The notes: generated by a model not told the origin, from the sequence alone. Positions 32,785-41,099 are shown, numbered from the stretch's first letter. The stretch: 52,375 bases of DNA from PWPS01 sp964573145 (GCA_964573145.1 CAZNIM010000002.1:1-52375), one strand, 5' to 3'. Numbers and translations are program-made.

Positions 32785-34458
32785 TTAGACTTCTATGACT
32801 ACCGGTAAAACGATCGGTCTTCTTTTGGTTTTACTGTAGAGAAAATCTTCGATCTTTCTCTCCATCTTCTTTTTTATCTCTTCGGCGTCCGCCTTCTTTT
32901 TTGAAGAGGAAGCTTCTTTGATAATATCTCTCGTCTTCTTTCGTGTTTCCGCCAATAGGTCTTGTGATTCACGCAGATAAACGAACCCCCTCGATATGAT
33001 GTCCGGAGAGTTTTTCAGTTTTTTCGTTTTTTGATCCAGAACCACGATTACCACGAATATTCCACTTTCGGCCAACTCTTTTCTGTCGTAAAGAACAACC
33101 CCTCCGACGTCACCGATACCCGATCCGTCAACCATTACCGGCTTGGTGTTTACTTTTTCTTCGGATTGATAAATCTTCTCCGGAGTTAAAATTACCGGTT
33201 CTCCGTTTTCGATAATCAGCGTCTTTTTGGGAACGCCCGTTTTGTCGGCAATCTCTTTGTGTTTTACCAGCATCGAGTATTGGCCGTGAATCGGAATAAG
33301 GAAGTTCGGTTTTATCATCTTAATCATCCTCTCCAGCTCTTCGCTTTGAGCGTGACCCTTGGCGTGAATATCCATCATCTTGTAGTGATAAACATCGGCC
33401 CCTTGCCTTAAGATGTCGTCTCTCAAGTTTTGAACCGAACGTTCGTTCCCCGGAATCACCGATGAAGAGAAAACGACGGTGTCTCTTTCTCTGAGTTCGA
33501 AAAAGCGATGTTGACCGTTGGTTATTCTCATCAGAGCCGCTCTTTCTTCTCCTTGCGCACCGGTACAAATTATCGTCGTCTCCTTGTCCGGAATATTCAA
33601 AGATTCTTTTTGATCGACTAAGGTTCCTTTTTTAATTTTAATCAGTCCCAAATTTCTGGCTATCTCTATATTGGTCCTCATTCCGTATCCTTCGATAACC
33701 ACTCTTCTTCCGTACTTTTCGGAAAGCTCGATGATGTCCTGAACTCTGTTTATCAAAGAGGAAAAGGTGGCGGTTATGATTCTTCCCTTTGCCTTTTTAA
33801 ATATCGACTCCATATTTTCGGAAATTACCTTCTCCGAAAAAGAGCTTCCTTCTATCTCCGCTCCGGTTGAATCGGAAAGCATCAAGTGGACACCCTTGTC
33901 GGCGAACTTTTCCAATCTTTGAAAATCGGTAGCCGGGCCGTTTTGAGGAGTTTCGTCGAATTTAAAGTCGGAGGTGTGCATTATGTTTCCGACCGGAGTT
34001 TCGATAAAAAGCCCCAAGTTTTGAGGTATGTTGTGATTTTGATGAAAAAATTCCACCTTGAACGGTCCGAATTCTATCTTTGAGCCGTCCTCAACCACTA
34101 TTTTGTTCAATTTGGGTTGGTTGGGGAAGTCGTCTTGACGTTTTTCGATTATTCCCATTGTTAGTGCCGACCCGTACAGGGGAGGATTACCCAATTTATT
34201 TAAAAAATAAGGAACCGCTCCGATGTGGTCGTAGTGTCCGTGAGTAAAAAGAACACCCATAATATCTCTTTTTCTTCCTTTCAAGTAAGATATGTTCGGA
34301 ATTATATAGTCGACACCGGGGCTGTCGTCTTCGGGAAAATTGAGGCCCATATCGACAATCAGGATCTTTCCCTCGTATTCGAGAATGGTCATATTTTTTC
34401 CGACTTCTCCGAGACCACCCAGAGGTACTATCTTTAACTTCTTATCATTCGTAGACAT
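32785..34458 (-). CDS. rnj: ribonuclease J
   Basis: RNase J is a metallo-beta-lactamase/beta-CASP ribonuclease with 5'-exo and endo activity in mRNA decay and rRNA maturation. The zinc motif is THGHYDHIGAVPY near residue 74, and the beta-CASP part includes PIHGQYSMLVKHKEIA and the C-terminal dimer domain. The ATG at 34458 is preferred over an in-frame TTG at 34473 because the family N-terminus begins shortly after it. This gives 557 residues. It lies downstream of tRNA-Leu on the same strand with an unusual inverted repeat between them. Confidence 0.94.
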   Translation of the reverse strand: MSTNDKKLKIVPLGGLGEVGKNMTILEYEGKILIVDMGLNFPEDDSPGVDYIIPNISYLKGRKRDIMGVLFTHGHYDHIGAVPYFLNKLGNPPLYGSALTMGIIEKRQDDFPNQPKLNKIVVEDGSKIEFGPFKVEFFHQNHNIPQNLGLFIETPVGNIMHTSDFKFDETPQNGPATDFQRLEKFADKGVHLMLSDSTGAEIEGSSFSEKVISENMESIFKKAKGRIITATFSSLINRVQDIIELSEKYGRRVVIEGYGMRTNIEIARNLGLIKIKKGTLVDQKESLNIPDKETTIICTGAQGEERAALMRITNGQHRFFELRERDTVVFSSSVIPGNERSVQNLRDDILRQGADVYHYKMMDIHAKGHAQSEELERMIKMIKPNFLIPIHGQYSMLVKHKEIADKTGVPKKTLIIENGEPVILTPEKIYQSEEKVNTKPVMVDGSGIGDVGGVVLYDRKELAESGIFVVIVVLDQKTKKLKNSPDIISRGFVYLRESQDLLAETRKKTRDIIKEASSSKKKADAEEIKKKMERKIEDFLYSKTKRRPIVLPVVIEV

Positions 34459-34500
34459 GATTCTTTCCAACAAAAACTTCTCCGTTTTCGTTTGGGTTAC

Positions 34501-34526
34501 GACAAATTCTTTGAGATGAATTTGTC
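34501..34526 (-). repeat. perfect 9-bp inverted repeat before RNase J
   Basis: GACAAATTC and GAATTTGTC are perfectly complementary across an 8-base loop. The repeat lies 21 bases past tRNA-Leu and 43 bases before the RNase J ATG. No T run follows, so it is not a standard terminator. On the minus strand TTGACA overlaps its left arm. It could be an RNA hairpin that marks processing or an operator. Confidence 0.6.
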
Positions 34527-34546
34527 AACTTAATAATTTTCTTTTG

Positions 34547-34630
34547 TGCCCAGAGTGGGAGTCGAACCCACAAGCCCGTGAGGGCACTAGTCCCTGAAAC
34601 TAGCGCGTCTGCCGATTCCGCCATCTGGGC
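34547..34630 (-). tRNA. tRNA-Leu (anticodon CAG)
   Basis: This is an 84-base class II tRNA. The acceptor GCCCAGA pairs with TCTGGGC and the discriminator is A, as usual for leucine. The anticodon stem CTAGT/ACTAG encloses TTCAGGG, giving CAG, which reads CUG. The long variable arm is TGCCCTCACGGGCTT and the T-arm GTGGG-TTCGACT-CCCAC. CCA is not encoded. Its 5' end lies 2 bases after the isomerase stop, so it is probably cut from the upstream operon mRNA. Confidence 0.95.
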
Positions 34631-34632
34631 GT

Positions 34633-35193
34633 TTATGCTTTTAGAAAGCTTAAATCCTCAGGGAGTTCTTTTTCCGGACTTTCGAATCTGAGTTCCGAAA
34701 GTTGGTCGTAATGCTTATTTTTTACCCATCCGTCTTCAGTGTAAAAGTAGGCCGCCCCTCTTTTTTCTTGAACCGGCTCGTAAAGGGAATCGAAATCGGG
34801 GCTGACCCAATTGGCCATCTTTAAATCTTCCGGACCGGGATTAATCGTTACGTGACCGTATCCGGCGGGGATTATCGCTACTTCTCCCGGTCCGGTTTCG
34901 ATTGCCACTATGTCGGTCAAGTCTCTATTTTGCAAAAGGTAAATGGCTCTTCCTTCCAGCACTTGATAAACTTCTCCGTATTCTCCGGGGTGATAATGGC
35001 CTTTTGTTTTCGGATATTCTTTTCCAAACATCTTAAACGGTATCTCGGTTATGTCGTAACGTAATCCGTTTTTTTCTTCCACTCCTCGGTACATATAATA
35101 GGCTTCGAAATTATCGATTTCCTTCAGCCACTTTTTATCGATTATAACTTCCTCCATATCTTTTATATGACGAATGTCCGGTTTTATTTCCAT
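34633..35193 (-). CDS. pgiA: cupin-type glucose-6-phosphate isomerase
   Basis: This metal-dependent cupin interconverts glucose 6-phosphate and fructose 6-phosphate. It is unrelated to classical Pgi and best known from Euryarchaeota such as Pyrococcus. Metal ligands are expected from TKGHYHPGEYGEVYQVLEG (two His and one Glu, near residues 64-74) and from GYGHVTINPG near 111. The 186 residues match archaeal enzymes. I chose the ATG at 35193, which overlaps the previous gene by 10 bases; an in-frame TTG at 35217 is possible. tRNA-Leu follows immediately. Confidence 0.9.
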   Translation of the reverse strand: MEIKPDIRHIKDMEEVIIDKKWLKEIDNFEAYYMYRGVEEKNGLRYDITEIPFKMFGKEYPKTKGHYHPGEYGEVYQVLEGRAIYLLQNRDLTDIVAIETGPGEVAIIPAGYGHVTINPGPEDLKMANWVSPDFDSLYEPVQEKRGAAYFYTEDGWVKNKHYDQLSELRFESPEKELPEDLSFLKA

Positions 35194-37130
35194 ACTCTTT
35201 GAGTGTTTATGTACCAATTATTTATATCTCTGAACCTTTGAGATGAATTTATTATTTTTCCGTCCCTTATCCCCTTTACTTTTGAATCTACTTTATAAAT
35301 ATAGTGGGGGGAGTAAAGGAATAACGCCGGCTTTTCTTCCAGTATGATATTTTGAAGATCGGATAAAGCTTCCACTCTTTCTTCTTTTTCAAGAGAGCTT
35401 ATCGAGGTTGTCAGCAGTTCGTCGACATCTTCGTTTTCATAGCCGGTAAAGTTCAGGCCGGGCTCCGGTTTTTGGCTGGAATGCCACCAACGGAAAGGGT
35501 CGGGAATCGACTCCATGCTGACTCCGAAAAGGAAAGACTCGAAATTCCTACCTCCGATTACTTCGTTTTCTATAAACCTTAAATCGACGGAGTGCTCTTT
35601 CAGCTCTATACCTACCTCCTTCCACTGCTCGGATAAATTTTCAATAACCGTAGAAAAGAGGGGATGATCTATCGTAGTTACTTTAACCGACAAAACTTCT
35701 CTTTCTTCGGGAATCGGCCCTCCGCAGAGTTCATTCAATTTACTTATTGTCGATTCGGCGACCATTCCGGTCGGACTGTCGAATCCGTGCGGATCCAGTA
35801 TATCTTCTCGGAACAAATCTTGAAAACGATTGACCGCTTCCACCGTCTCTTCGTCGAAAAAGCCGGTTACTTCTCCTTCCGGGAAAAGATACTCGTGATC
35901 ATTTTCAGTCAAATCGATCAGACATCTTTGTAGTTCCCTGACATCTTCTCCTTGATCTCCTTCTCGGATTCGTTCCGTAAATTCAAAATAAGACTCTTCT
36001 CTGATGACTCTTTCCGCATACCCGCTTTCTCCGATTTCGTAACCGAGAGACTCGAGAACCTCAATCGCCTTCTCTCGATCAACCTGATAAGTGACCTCCG
36101 GATCTTCCAGGCCGTAAAAGGAAGGAATTACCGGAGAGTCGACCCTTTCCACTCTGTTTAATGAGCTTAGAATCTTTTCTTTATCCGTTCCATAAGCTAA
36201 AGCCTCTCTAATTTCGGATGAAAGAGTGTCGGTGTTGAAAAATAAAGCGAAATAGCGTGGAAGAATGAATGAATATTCTTTAAACGATCCTCCCGGGTCG
36301 TTTTCCAAACTTAAAAGTGCGAATCCGTCCAATCTCCTTCTATTGTCCAGAAGCTGTTCTTCACCTCTGAAAAATTGAAATATCAATTCCTCTATATAAG
36401 GCCCTTCGCCGAAGTAGTTGGGGTTGGGGTTCATGGTAATCTCCGTTACCCTTTCTTCTTCTCTGACCACTTCGACCGGCATGTAAGGTCCGGATGTAAT
36501 CGGCTTTAAATTGTATTCTGAGAATTGAAAATCATCTTCATCCACTTCCGTCCAGAGATGCTCGGGAATCGGTTTCAGGGTTAGTTTTTCGATAAAAAGA
36601 GGAGAGGCGTTTTCCAGAAAAAATTCCACTTTCAAATCATCCACCTTTTCGGCTCGGACTCCTTCCCAGCTGACTCTGGAAGGGCTCTGAATATTTCTGT
36701 TTTGAATCGTCTCTACCGTAAATACAATATCGTCGGCGGTTATCGGCCGACCGTCCGACCACTTTAAATCCTCTCGCAAGGTTACCGTATAGACTCTTCC
36801 CTCTTCCGAATCGACCTCCTCGGCCAAATAGGGAACCAGTTCATTGTCTTCATCGTATTTCATCAGTCCGGCAAAAAGAATTTCCGTCAAATCGGAATCG
36901 ACCTCCGATCTTTGACTGTAGACGGGATTTAAAAAGCGAGGATTCCCAACAATTCCTTCCGTGTAGGTTCCTCCGAATCCGGGCGCCGCTTCCGTATTTC
37001 TGAAATAAAAAACAGTCGGCAGTATTATAATTACCAAAACCAAAAAAACTCCTAAAATAAGAAGATTATTTCTCTTTAATTCACTTAATTTAAAGTTGTC
37101 CGGTAAGGACACTTTTTTTAAGGGATTCAT
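35184..37130 (-). CDS. OppA-type solute-binding protein with inserted peptidoglycan-binding domain
   Basis: This is a family 5 extracellular solute-binding protein anchored by one N-terminal membrane helix (about 24-43) and no lipobox. Family landmarks are GIVGNPRFLNPVYSQRSEVD, LREDLKWSDGRPITADDIVFT and ITSGPYMP. Residues about 388-470 interrupt the fold with a peptidoglycan-binding-1 type module (IREGDQGEDVRELQRCL, VTGFFDEETVEAVNRFQ, GMVAESTISKLNEL). The binding-protein fold then resumes at VTTIDHPLFSTVIENLSEQW. The 648 residues exceed the usual 520-550 by about the size of the insert. No oppBCDF genes occur in the window, so a scaffold, peptide-capture or wall-linked role is possible. It is coupled to secG upstream. 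Confidence 0.9.
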   Translation of the reverse strand: MNPLKKVSLPDNFKLSELKRNNLLILGVFLVLVIIILPTVFYFRNTEAAPGFGGTYTEGIVGNPRFLNPVYSQRSEVDSDLTEILFAGLMKYDEDNELVPYLAEEVDSEEGRVYTVTLREDLKWSDGRPITADDIVFTVETIQNRNIQSPSRVSWEGVRAEKVDDLKVEFFLENASPLFIEKLTLKPIPEHLWTEVDEDDFQFSEYNLKPITSGPYMPVEVVREEERVTEITMNPNPNYFGEGPYIEELIFQFFRGEEQLLDNRRRLDGFALLSLENDPGGSFKEYSFILPRYFALFFNTDTLSSEIREALAYGTDKEKILSSLNRVERVDSPVIPSFYGLEDPEVTYQVDREKAIEVLESLGYEIGESGYAERVIREESYFEFTERIREGDQGEDVRELQRCLIDLTENDHEYLFPEGEVTGFFDEETVEAVNRFQDLFREDILDPHGFDSPTGMVAESTISKLNELCGGPIPEEREVLSVKVTTIDHPLFSTVIENLSEQWKEVGIELKEHSVDLRFIENEVIGGRNFESFLFGVSMESIPDPFRWWHSSQKPEPGLNFTGYENEDVDELLTTSISSLEKEERVEALSDLQNIILEEKPALFLYSPHYIYKVDSKVKGIRDGKIINSSQRFRDINNWYINTQRVWK

Positions 37131-37352
37131 CTATATAAACAGATTTATGAGTGCCAAAACGATAAATAAAACTCCTAAAATTATTGTTGAGTTGAAGAGC
37201 TGCTTTTCGGGGCCTCTTCTGGTGGATGTAAATTCACCGGATTGCCCGAATGAGCCGCCCATCGCCGCTTTTCCTTGCTGAAGAAGGATGACCGTCACCA
37301 GCAAGATGGCTACTATTATTTGTGCGTAAGGTAATAATTCTGTTAATTGCAT
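37131..37352 (-). CDS. secG: preprotein translocase subunit SecG
   Basis: SecG is the small accessory subunit of the SecYEG channel. The 73 residues have two membrane helices (about 8-25 and 53-72) flanking the conserved LLQQGKAAMGGSFG segment. It ends directly at the ATG of the solute-binding protein and begins one base after the upstream stop. Confidence 0.94.
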   Translation of the reverse strand: MQLTELLPYAQIIVAILLVTVILLQQGKAAMGGSFGQSGEFTSTRRGPEKQLFNSTIILGVLFIVLALINLFI

Positions 37353-37353
37353 A

Positions 37354-37695
37354 TTAGTCTAAAATAATTGAAAGAAAAAGGTTCACTAACCACAATAATA
37401 CTATAAAAAAGAATAAAGGCCAAAAGCTTTCAAAAACGAGTTCGTAAAATGCGAGATCCACGAAATATACTATAGCGATGTTGATTATAAGAGAAAAGGC
37501 TCCCAGTGTCAATATCCGGAGAGGGAGAGTAATTATTTTCAGTATCGGCTTAACGAAAAAATTTAAAACTCCGATAACCGAACCGACATAAGCAATCATA
37601 AAAAAATCTCCCTGAAACCGGACTCCCGGCAGATAGAGGTCGGCGACCATCAGGGTAACCATTCCGGCTACTATCTTAATCAGTAGGTTAATCAT
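37354..37695 (-). CDS. small four-helix membrane protein (phage holin family 4/YvlD-like)
   Basis: The 113-residue protein with about four membrane helices resembles the phage-holin-4-2/YvlD family: PGVRFQGDFFMIAYVGSVIG, a FVKPILKIITLPLRILTLG loop, then INIAIVYFVDL. The cellular role of this family is not established, and despite the name it is not evidence of a prophage. The ATG at 37695 is chosen because an extended -10 TGTTAAAAT ends 7 bases before it. An in-frame TTG at 37728 lies upstream of that promoter. Confidence 0.8.
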   Translation of the reverse strand: MINLLIKIVAGMVTLMVADLYLPGVRFQGDFFMIAYVGSVIGVLNFFVKPILKIITLPLRILTLGAFSLIINIAIVYFVDLAFYELVFESFWPLFFFIVLLWLVNLFLSIILD

Positions 37696-37702
37696 CACTA
37701 CT

Positions 37703-37711
37703 ATTTTAACA
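37703..37711 (-). promoter_or_regulatory. extended -10 promoter of the membrane protein-secG operon
   Basis: On the minus strand TGTTAAAAT lies 7 bases before the ATG at 37695, so the mRNA is probably leaderless. It would drive the membrane protein, secG, solute-binding protein, isomerase and tRNA-Leu. Confidence 0.5.
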
Positions 37712-37746
37712 TATAAATCGTTTGCCAAAAAGAGCCTTCGGGCTAC

Positions 37747-37775
37747 TTGACAAATGAAAAATCATAAATAATAAT
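37747..37775 (+). promoter_or_regulatory. groESL promoter
   Basis: TTGACA (37747-37752) and AATAAT (37770-37775) are separated by 17 bases. The expected start falls in the adjacent inverted repeat, consistent with repressor control. Confidence 0.65.
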
Positions 37776-37778
37776 GTT

Positions 37779-37805
37779 TTAGCACTCATAAACTAACTCT
37801 GCTAA
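37779..37805 (+). promoter_or_regulatory. diverged CIRCE operator (HrcA-type)
   Basis: The left arm TTAGCACTC is a perfect CIRCE half-site. After exactly 9 bases the right arm reads CTCTGCTAA, where consensus is GAGTGCTAA (six of nine match). It overlaps the predicted groESL transcription start, the usual position for HrcA repression. No hrcA gene is in this window. Confidence 0.7.
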
Positions 37806-37862
37806 TCAGTCTTCGGCAGAGGTCGAAAGGTCGTCGATTAAAAAGTAAAAAATAAAAAAGTT

Positions 37863-38156
37863 ATGAAATTAAAACCGTTGGCTGACAATATTGTCATAAA
37901 ACCCAAAAAACAAGAAGAAAAGACCGAAAGCGGTATACTGCTCCCCGATTCGTCGGGAGAAAGTAAGCCGGAAAGAGGAACCGTCGTCGCCGTCGGTCCG
38001 GGAAAAAGAGATGATAAAGGAGAAAGGGTCAAGCCGGAGATTAAAAAGGGTGACGAAGTTATCTTTACCAAGTACGGCCCTACCGACATAAAGGTTGATG
38101 AAGAAGATTATCTGATAGCCAAAGAAGGAGACGTTTTAGCGATTGTTGAAAAATAA
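37863..38156 (+). CDS. groES: co-chaperonin GroES
   Basis: GroES caps the GroEL chamber. The 97 residues start MKLKPLADNIVIKPKKQEEK. The mobile loop is KTESGILLPDSSGE, and the C-terminal signature is ILAKEGD-like (LIAKEGDVLAIVEK). It is first in the operon behind the CIRCE-like operator, with groEL 45 bases on. Confidence 0.97.
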   Translation: MKLKPLADNIVIKPKKQEEKTESGILLPDSSGESKPERGTVVAVGPGKRDDKGERVKPEIKKGDEVIFTKYGPTDIKVDEEDYLIAKEGDVLAIVEK

Positions 38157-38201
38157 TATTCTTTTACCCAAGAGCTACGCTCGAAGTAAAAGATAACCAG
38201 T

Positions 38202-39848
38202 ATGCCAAAAGAGATATTTTACGGAGAAGAAGCCAGAAAAAAATTAAAAACCGGTGTCGACAAGTTGGCTGACGCCGTTAAACACACTTTGGGTCCCAGA
38301 GGAAGAAACGTAGTGCTTTCCGAATCGTTCGGATCTCCGACCATAACCAATGACGGAGTCAGCATTACCGACCAAATCGACCTCAAGGACGAGGTGGAAA
38401 ACATCGGTTGTCAAATAGTTAAAGAGGTCGCTTCCAAAGCTAACGATTCGGCCGGAGACGGAACGACCACCGCTACCATCTTGGCGCGCTCGATTATCTC
38501 CGAAGGTCTTAAAAACGTAACTGCCGGAGCCGATCCGCTTTCTTTGAAAAGAGGTATTGAGAAAGGCGCCGAGCAGATTGTTGACAGTTTGGAGAAATCG
38601 GCTCAAAAGATTACTGAAAAGGAAGAGATTGCGCAAGTGGCGACCATCTCCGCCGAAGATGAAGAGATGGGTAATTTGATTGCCGAAGTAATGGAAGAAG
38701 CCGGAGAAGACGGAGTGGTTACGATTGAAGAATCGAAGACTTTCGGACTTGAAAAAGAGGTTGTCAGAGGGCTTCAGCTCGATGAGGGTTATGTGTCTCC
38801 CTACATGGTAACCGATTCGGAAAGAATGGAAGCTTCTTTTAAGGATCCTAAAATTTTAATTACCGATCAAAAGATTTCGGCGGTAAAGGATATCGTCCCC
38901 ATCTTGGAAAAAGTTTCTCAGTCGGGAGAAAAGAATCTGGTTATTATCGCTGAAGAGATAGAGGGAGAAGCGCTTGCCACCTTGGTTTTGAACAAGCTCA
39001 GAGGAGCTTTTGAAACTTTGGCCATCGAAGCTCCCGGATTCGGAGACAAGAAGAAAGAGATACTCAAAGATATCGCTGCAGTTACCGGTGGACAGGTAAT
39101 TTCCGAAGACGTCGGACTGAAGCTGGAAAAAGTGGAGGTCAGCATGCTCGGAGCGGCCAACAAGGTTGTCGCCACCAAGGATGAAACGATTATCACCGGC
39201 GGAAAAGGAAAGAAGAAAGAGTTGGAAAAGAGAATAAATCAAATCAAAACTCAAATTGAAAACGCCAAATCCGACTATGAAAAAGAAAATCTTCAGAAAA
39301 GAGTAGCTAAATTGACCGGAGGAGTAGCGGTTATTAAAGTCGGAGCGGCTACCGAAGTGGAGCAAAAGGCGAGACAGCACAAAGCCGAAGACGCTCTTTC
39401 GGCAACCAGATCGGCGATAGAAGAAGGAATAGTTCCCGGAGGAGGAGTCGCCTTCATCAGAGCTATCGAATCACTCGACGATCTTAAAGTTGAAGGGGAT
39501 GAAGCTACCGGTGTCGATATTTTAAGAAGGGCACTGCAAGCACCGGCCAAGCAAATTGCTGAAAATGCGGGAGAAGACGGCTCGGTAGTAGTTCAAAAAA
39601 TTAAAGAAGGAAAAAAGAATTTCGGATTCAACGCCAAGACTTTGGAATATGAAGACCTTCTCAAAGCGGGAGTCGTTGACCCCAAGAAGGTTGTTCGTGT
39701 AGCACTTGAAAATGCCGCATCGGCCGCCGGAATGTTTCTTACCACCGAAACCGTAGTTGTCGACGACGAAGATGACGACCAAAACGGTGGAGGCGGAAGA
39801 CCCGCCGGAGGAATGATGGGTGGAGGAATGGGAATGCCCGGAATGTAA
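38202..39848 (+). CDS. groEL: chaperonin GroEL
   Basis: GroEL is the 60-kDa chaperonin. The 548 residues are full length, with ATP-site motifs VKHTLGPRGRNVVL and SNDSAGDGTTTATIL-type (ANDSAGDGTTTATILAR). The RAAVEEGIVPGGG equivalent is RSAIEEGIVPGGGVAF. The C-terminus ends in the Gly/Met-rich tail GGMMGGGMGMPGM. A short hairpin with CTTTTAC/GTAAAAG arms lies between groES and groEL. Confidence 0.98.
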   Translation: MPKEIFYGEEARKKLKTGVDKLADAVKHTLGPRGRNVVLSESFGSPTITNDGVSITDQIDLKDEVENIGCQIVKEVASKANDSAGDGTTTATILARSIISEGLKNVTAGADPLSLKRGIEKGAEQIVDSLEKSAQKITEKEEIAQVATISAEDEEMGNLIAEVMEEAGEDGVVTIEESKTFGLEKEVVRGLQLDEGYVSPYMVTDSERMEASFKDPKILITDQKISAVKDIVPILEKVSQSGEKNLVIIAEEIEGEALATLVLNKLRGAFETLAIEAPGFGDKKKEILKDIAAVTGGQVISEDVGLKLEKVEVSMLGAANKVVATKDETIITGGKGKKKELEKRINQIKTQIENAKSDYEKENLQKRVAKLTGGVAVIKVGAATEVEQKARQHKAEDALSATRSAIEEGIVPGGGVAFIRAIESLDDLKVEGDEATGVDILRRALQAPAKQIAENAGEDGSVVVQKIKEGKKNFGFNAKTLEYEDLLKAGVVDPKKVVRVALENAASAAGMFLTTETVVVDDEDDDQNGGGGRPAGGMMGGGMGMPGM

Positions 39849-39863
39849 TCAACCCTAATTTTC

Positions 39864-39938
39864 ACGCCCCAGGGGCGTTAAAATAGGCGTAGAAATGACG
39901 TAAAACTCCCCGCTTCAAGTGGGGAGTTTTGCTTTTTT
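39864..39938 (+). terminator. groESL terminators
   Basis: Two hairpins follow groEL. The first is a compact ACGCC/GGCGT stem at 39864-39878. The second is AAAACTCCCC/GGGGAGTTTT with a 9-base loop at 39902-39930, followed by GCTTTTTTTC. The second is a strong intrinsic terminator. Confidence 0.88.
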
Positions 39939-39983
39939 TCTTACCCACTTGTTGAATCGGTTTGCTTATTTTGAGGTTTGCTT

Positions 39984-39989
39984 TATAAT
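39984..39989 (+). promoter_or_regulatory. -10 of second ychF-family gene
   Basis: A perfect TATAAT is preceded 16 bases earlier by TTGCTT. It lies 32 bases before the ATG at 40022. Confidence 0.5.
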
Positions 39990-40021
39990 GGGCGGGTGAT
40001 TGAAATTTTAATTTATTCTTT

Positions 40022-41053
40022 ATGTCATTCAAGATAGGAATAGTCGGACTGCCCAATGTGGGAAAGTCAACTCTTTTTGAAGCGATAACCAAAAGCAGAG
40101 TCGAAGCGGAAAATTATCCGTTTTGTACTATCGACCCCAACCTGGGAACGGTTAAGATACCGGATGAAAGAGTTGAAAAACTGGCTGAGGTTTCCGATTC
40201 CGAAAAGATAATTCATACCACCGTCGATTTCGTTGATATCGCCGGCTTGGTCAAGGGTGCTCACGAAGGAAAGGGTCTCGGTAATAAGTTTTTAGCTCAC
40301 ATAAGAGAAGTTGACGCCATAGTTCAGGTTTTAAGAGATTTCGAGGATTCGGAAGTTGCTCATGTTGAGGGGTCGATTAATCTGGAAAGAGATCGAGATA
40401 TTATCGATATCGAGTTGATTATGGCCGATTTACAGATGGTTGAAAAAGCGATTCAAAGAACAAAAAAAGAGACTAAAAGCAAGGAAAAAGAGTTAAAGCT
40501 GAACACCTTGCATAAAATAAAAAGTTTTTTGGAAGAAGAAAAACCGATAAACGAAATTGAATTACAGGAGAGAGAAAGGGAGGCGGTCAAGGAGCTCGAT
40601 TTTTTAACCGATAAGCCGATAATATATCTTAAAAACGTAGATCAACCGAGCGAGGGTGATATTTTGGAAATAAACGCCAAAATGGAGAGTGAGGTGGCCG
40701 GGTTCTCGAAGGAGGAAGCGAGTCAGTATTTGAAATCTTACGGGATAGAAGAGAGCGGATTGGATAAGTTGATTAAAAAGAGCTATCAAGCTTTGAATTT
40801 GATATCCTTTTTTACTTCCGGAGAAAAAGAGACCAGAGCCTGGACGGTTGAGAAAGGGTCGGTCGCTCCGATTGCCGCCGGGAGAATACATACCGATTTT
40901 AAAAAGAGATTTATTCGGGCCGAAGTAGTCGATTATCGTGATTTTGTCGATTACGGAGGGTGGATCGGAGCCAAAAAAGAAGGAGCTGTCAGGGATAAGG
41001 GAAAAGATTATACGGTTCGTGACGGTGACGTAATCTACTTTAAGATCGGATAG
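40022..41053 (+). CDS. ychF: YchF/OLA1-family GTPase, paralogue 2
   Basis: This is a second YchF-family P-loop NTPase. The 343 residues are closer to canonical length than the copy at 29353. G1 is GLPNVGKSTLF, G3 is DIAGLVKGAHEGKGLGNKF, the base-recognition position reads NVDQ (NxxE in typical YchF), and a C-terminal TGS domain contains RAWTVEKGSVAPIAAGRIH and ends GDVIYFKIG. It stands alone behind its own promoter after groEL. The two copies share architecture but are clearly diverged, so this is old duplication or transfer, not a recent copy. Confidence 0.93.
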   Translation: MSFKIGIVGLPNVGKSTLFEAITKSRVEAENYPFCTIDPNLGTVKIPDERVEKLAEVSDSEKIIHTTVDFVDIAGLVKGAHEGKGLGNKFLAHIREVDAIVQVLRDFEDSEVAHVEGSINLERDRDIIDIELIMADLQMVEKAIQRTKKETKSKEKELKLNTLHKIKSFLEEEKPINEIELQEREREAVKELDFLTDKPIIYLKNVDQPSEGDILEINAKMESEVAGFSKEEASQYLKSYGIEESGLDKLIKKSYQALNLISFFTSGEKETRAWTVEKGSVAPIAAGRIHTDFKKRFIRAEVVDYRDFVDYGGWIGAKKEGAVRDKGKDYTVRDGDVIYFKIG

Positions 41054-41099
41054 TCCTCGGTTTGAAAAATATCTTCCTTTGGTTTATCATAAAATCACT

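Noticed and set aside
37354..37695. Holin-like gene as a sign of prophage
   Set aside because: The family is common on bacterial chromosomes. It is operonic with secG, and no phage structural, lysis or integrase genes are present.
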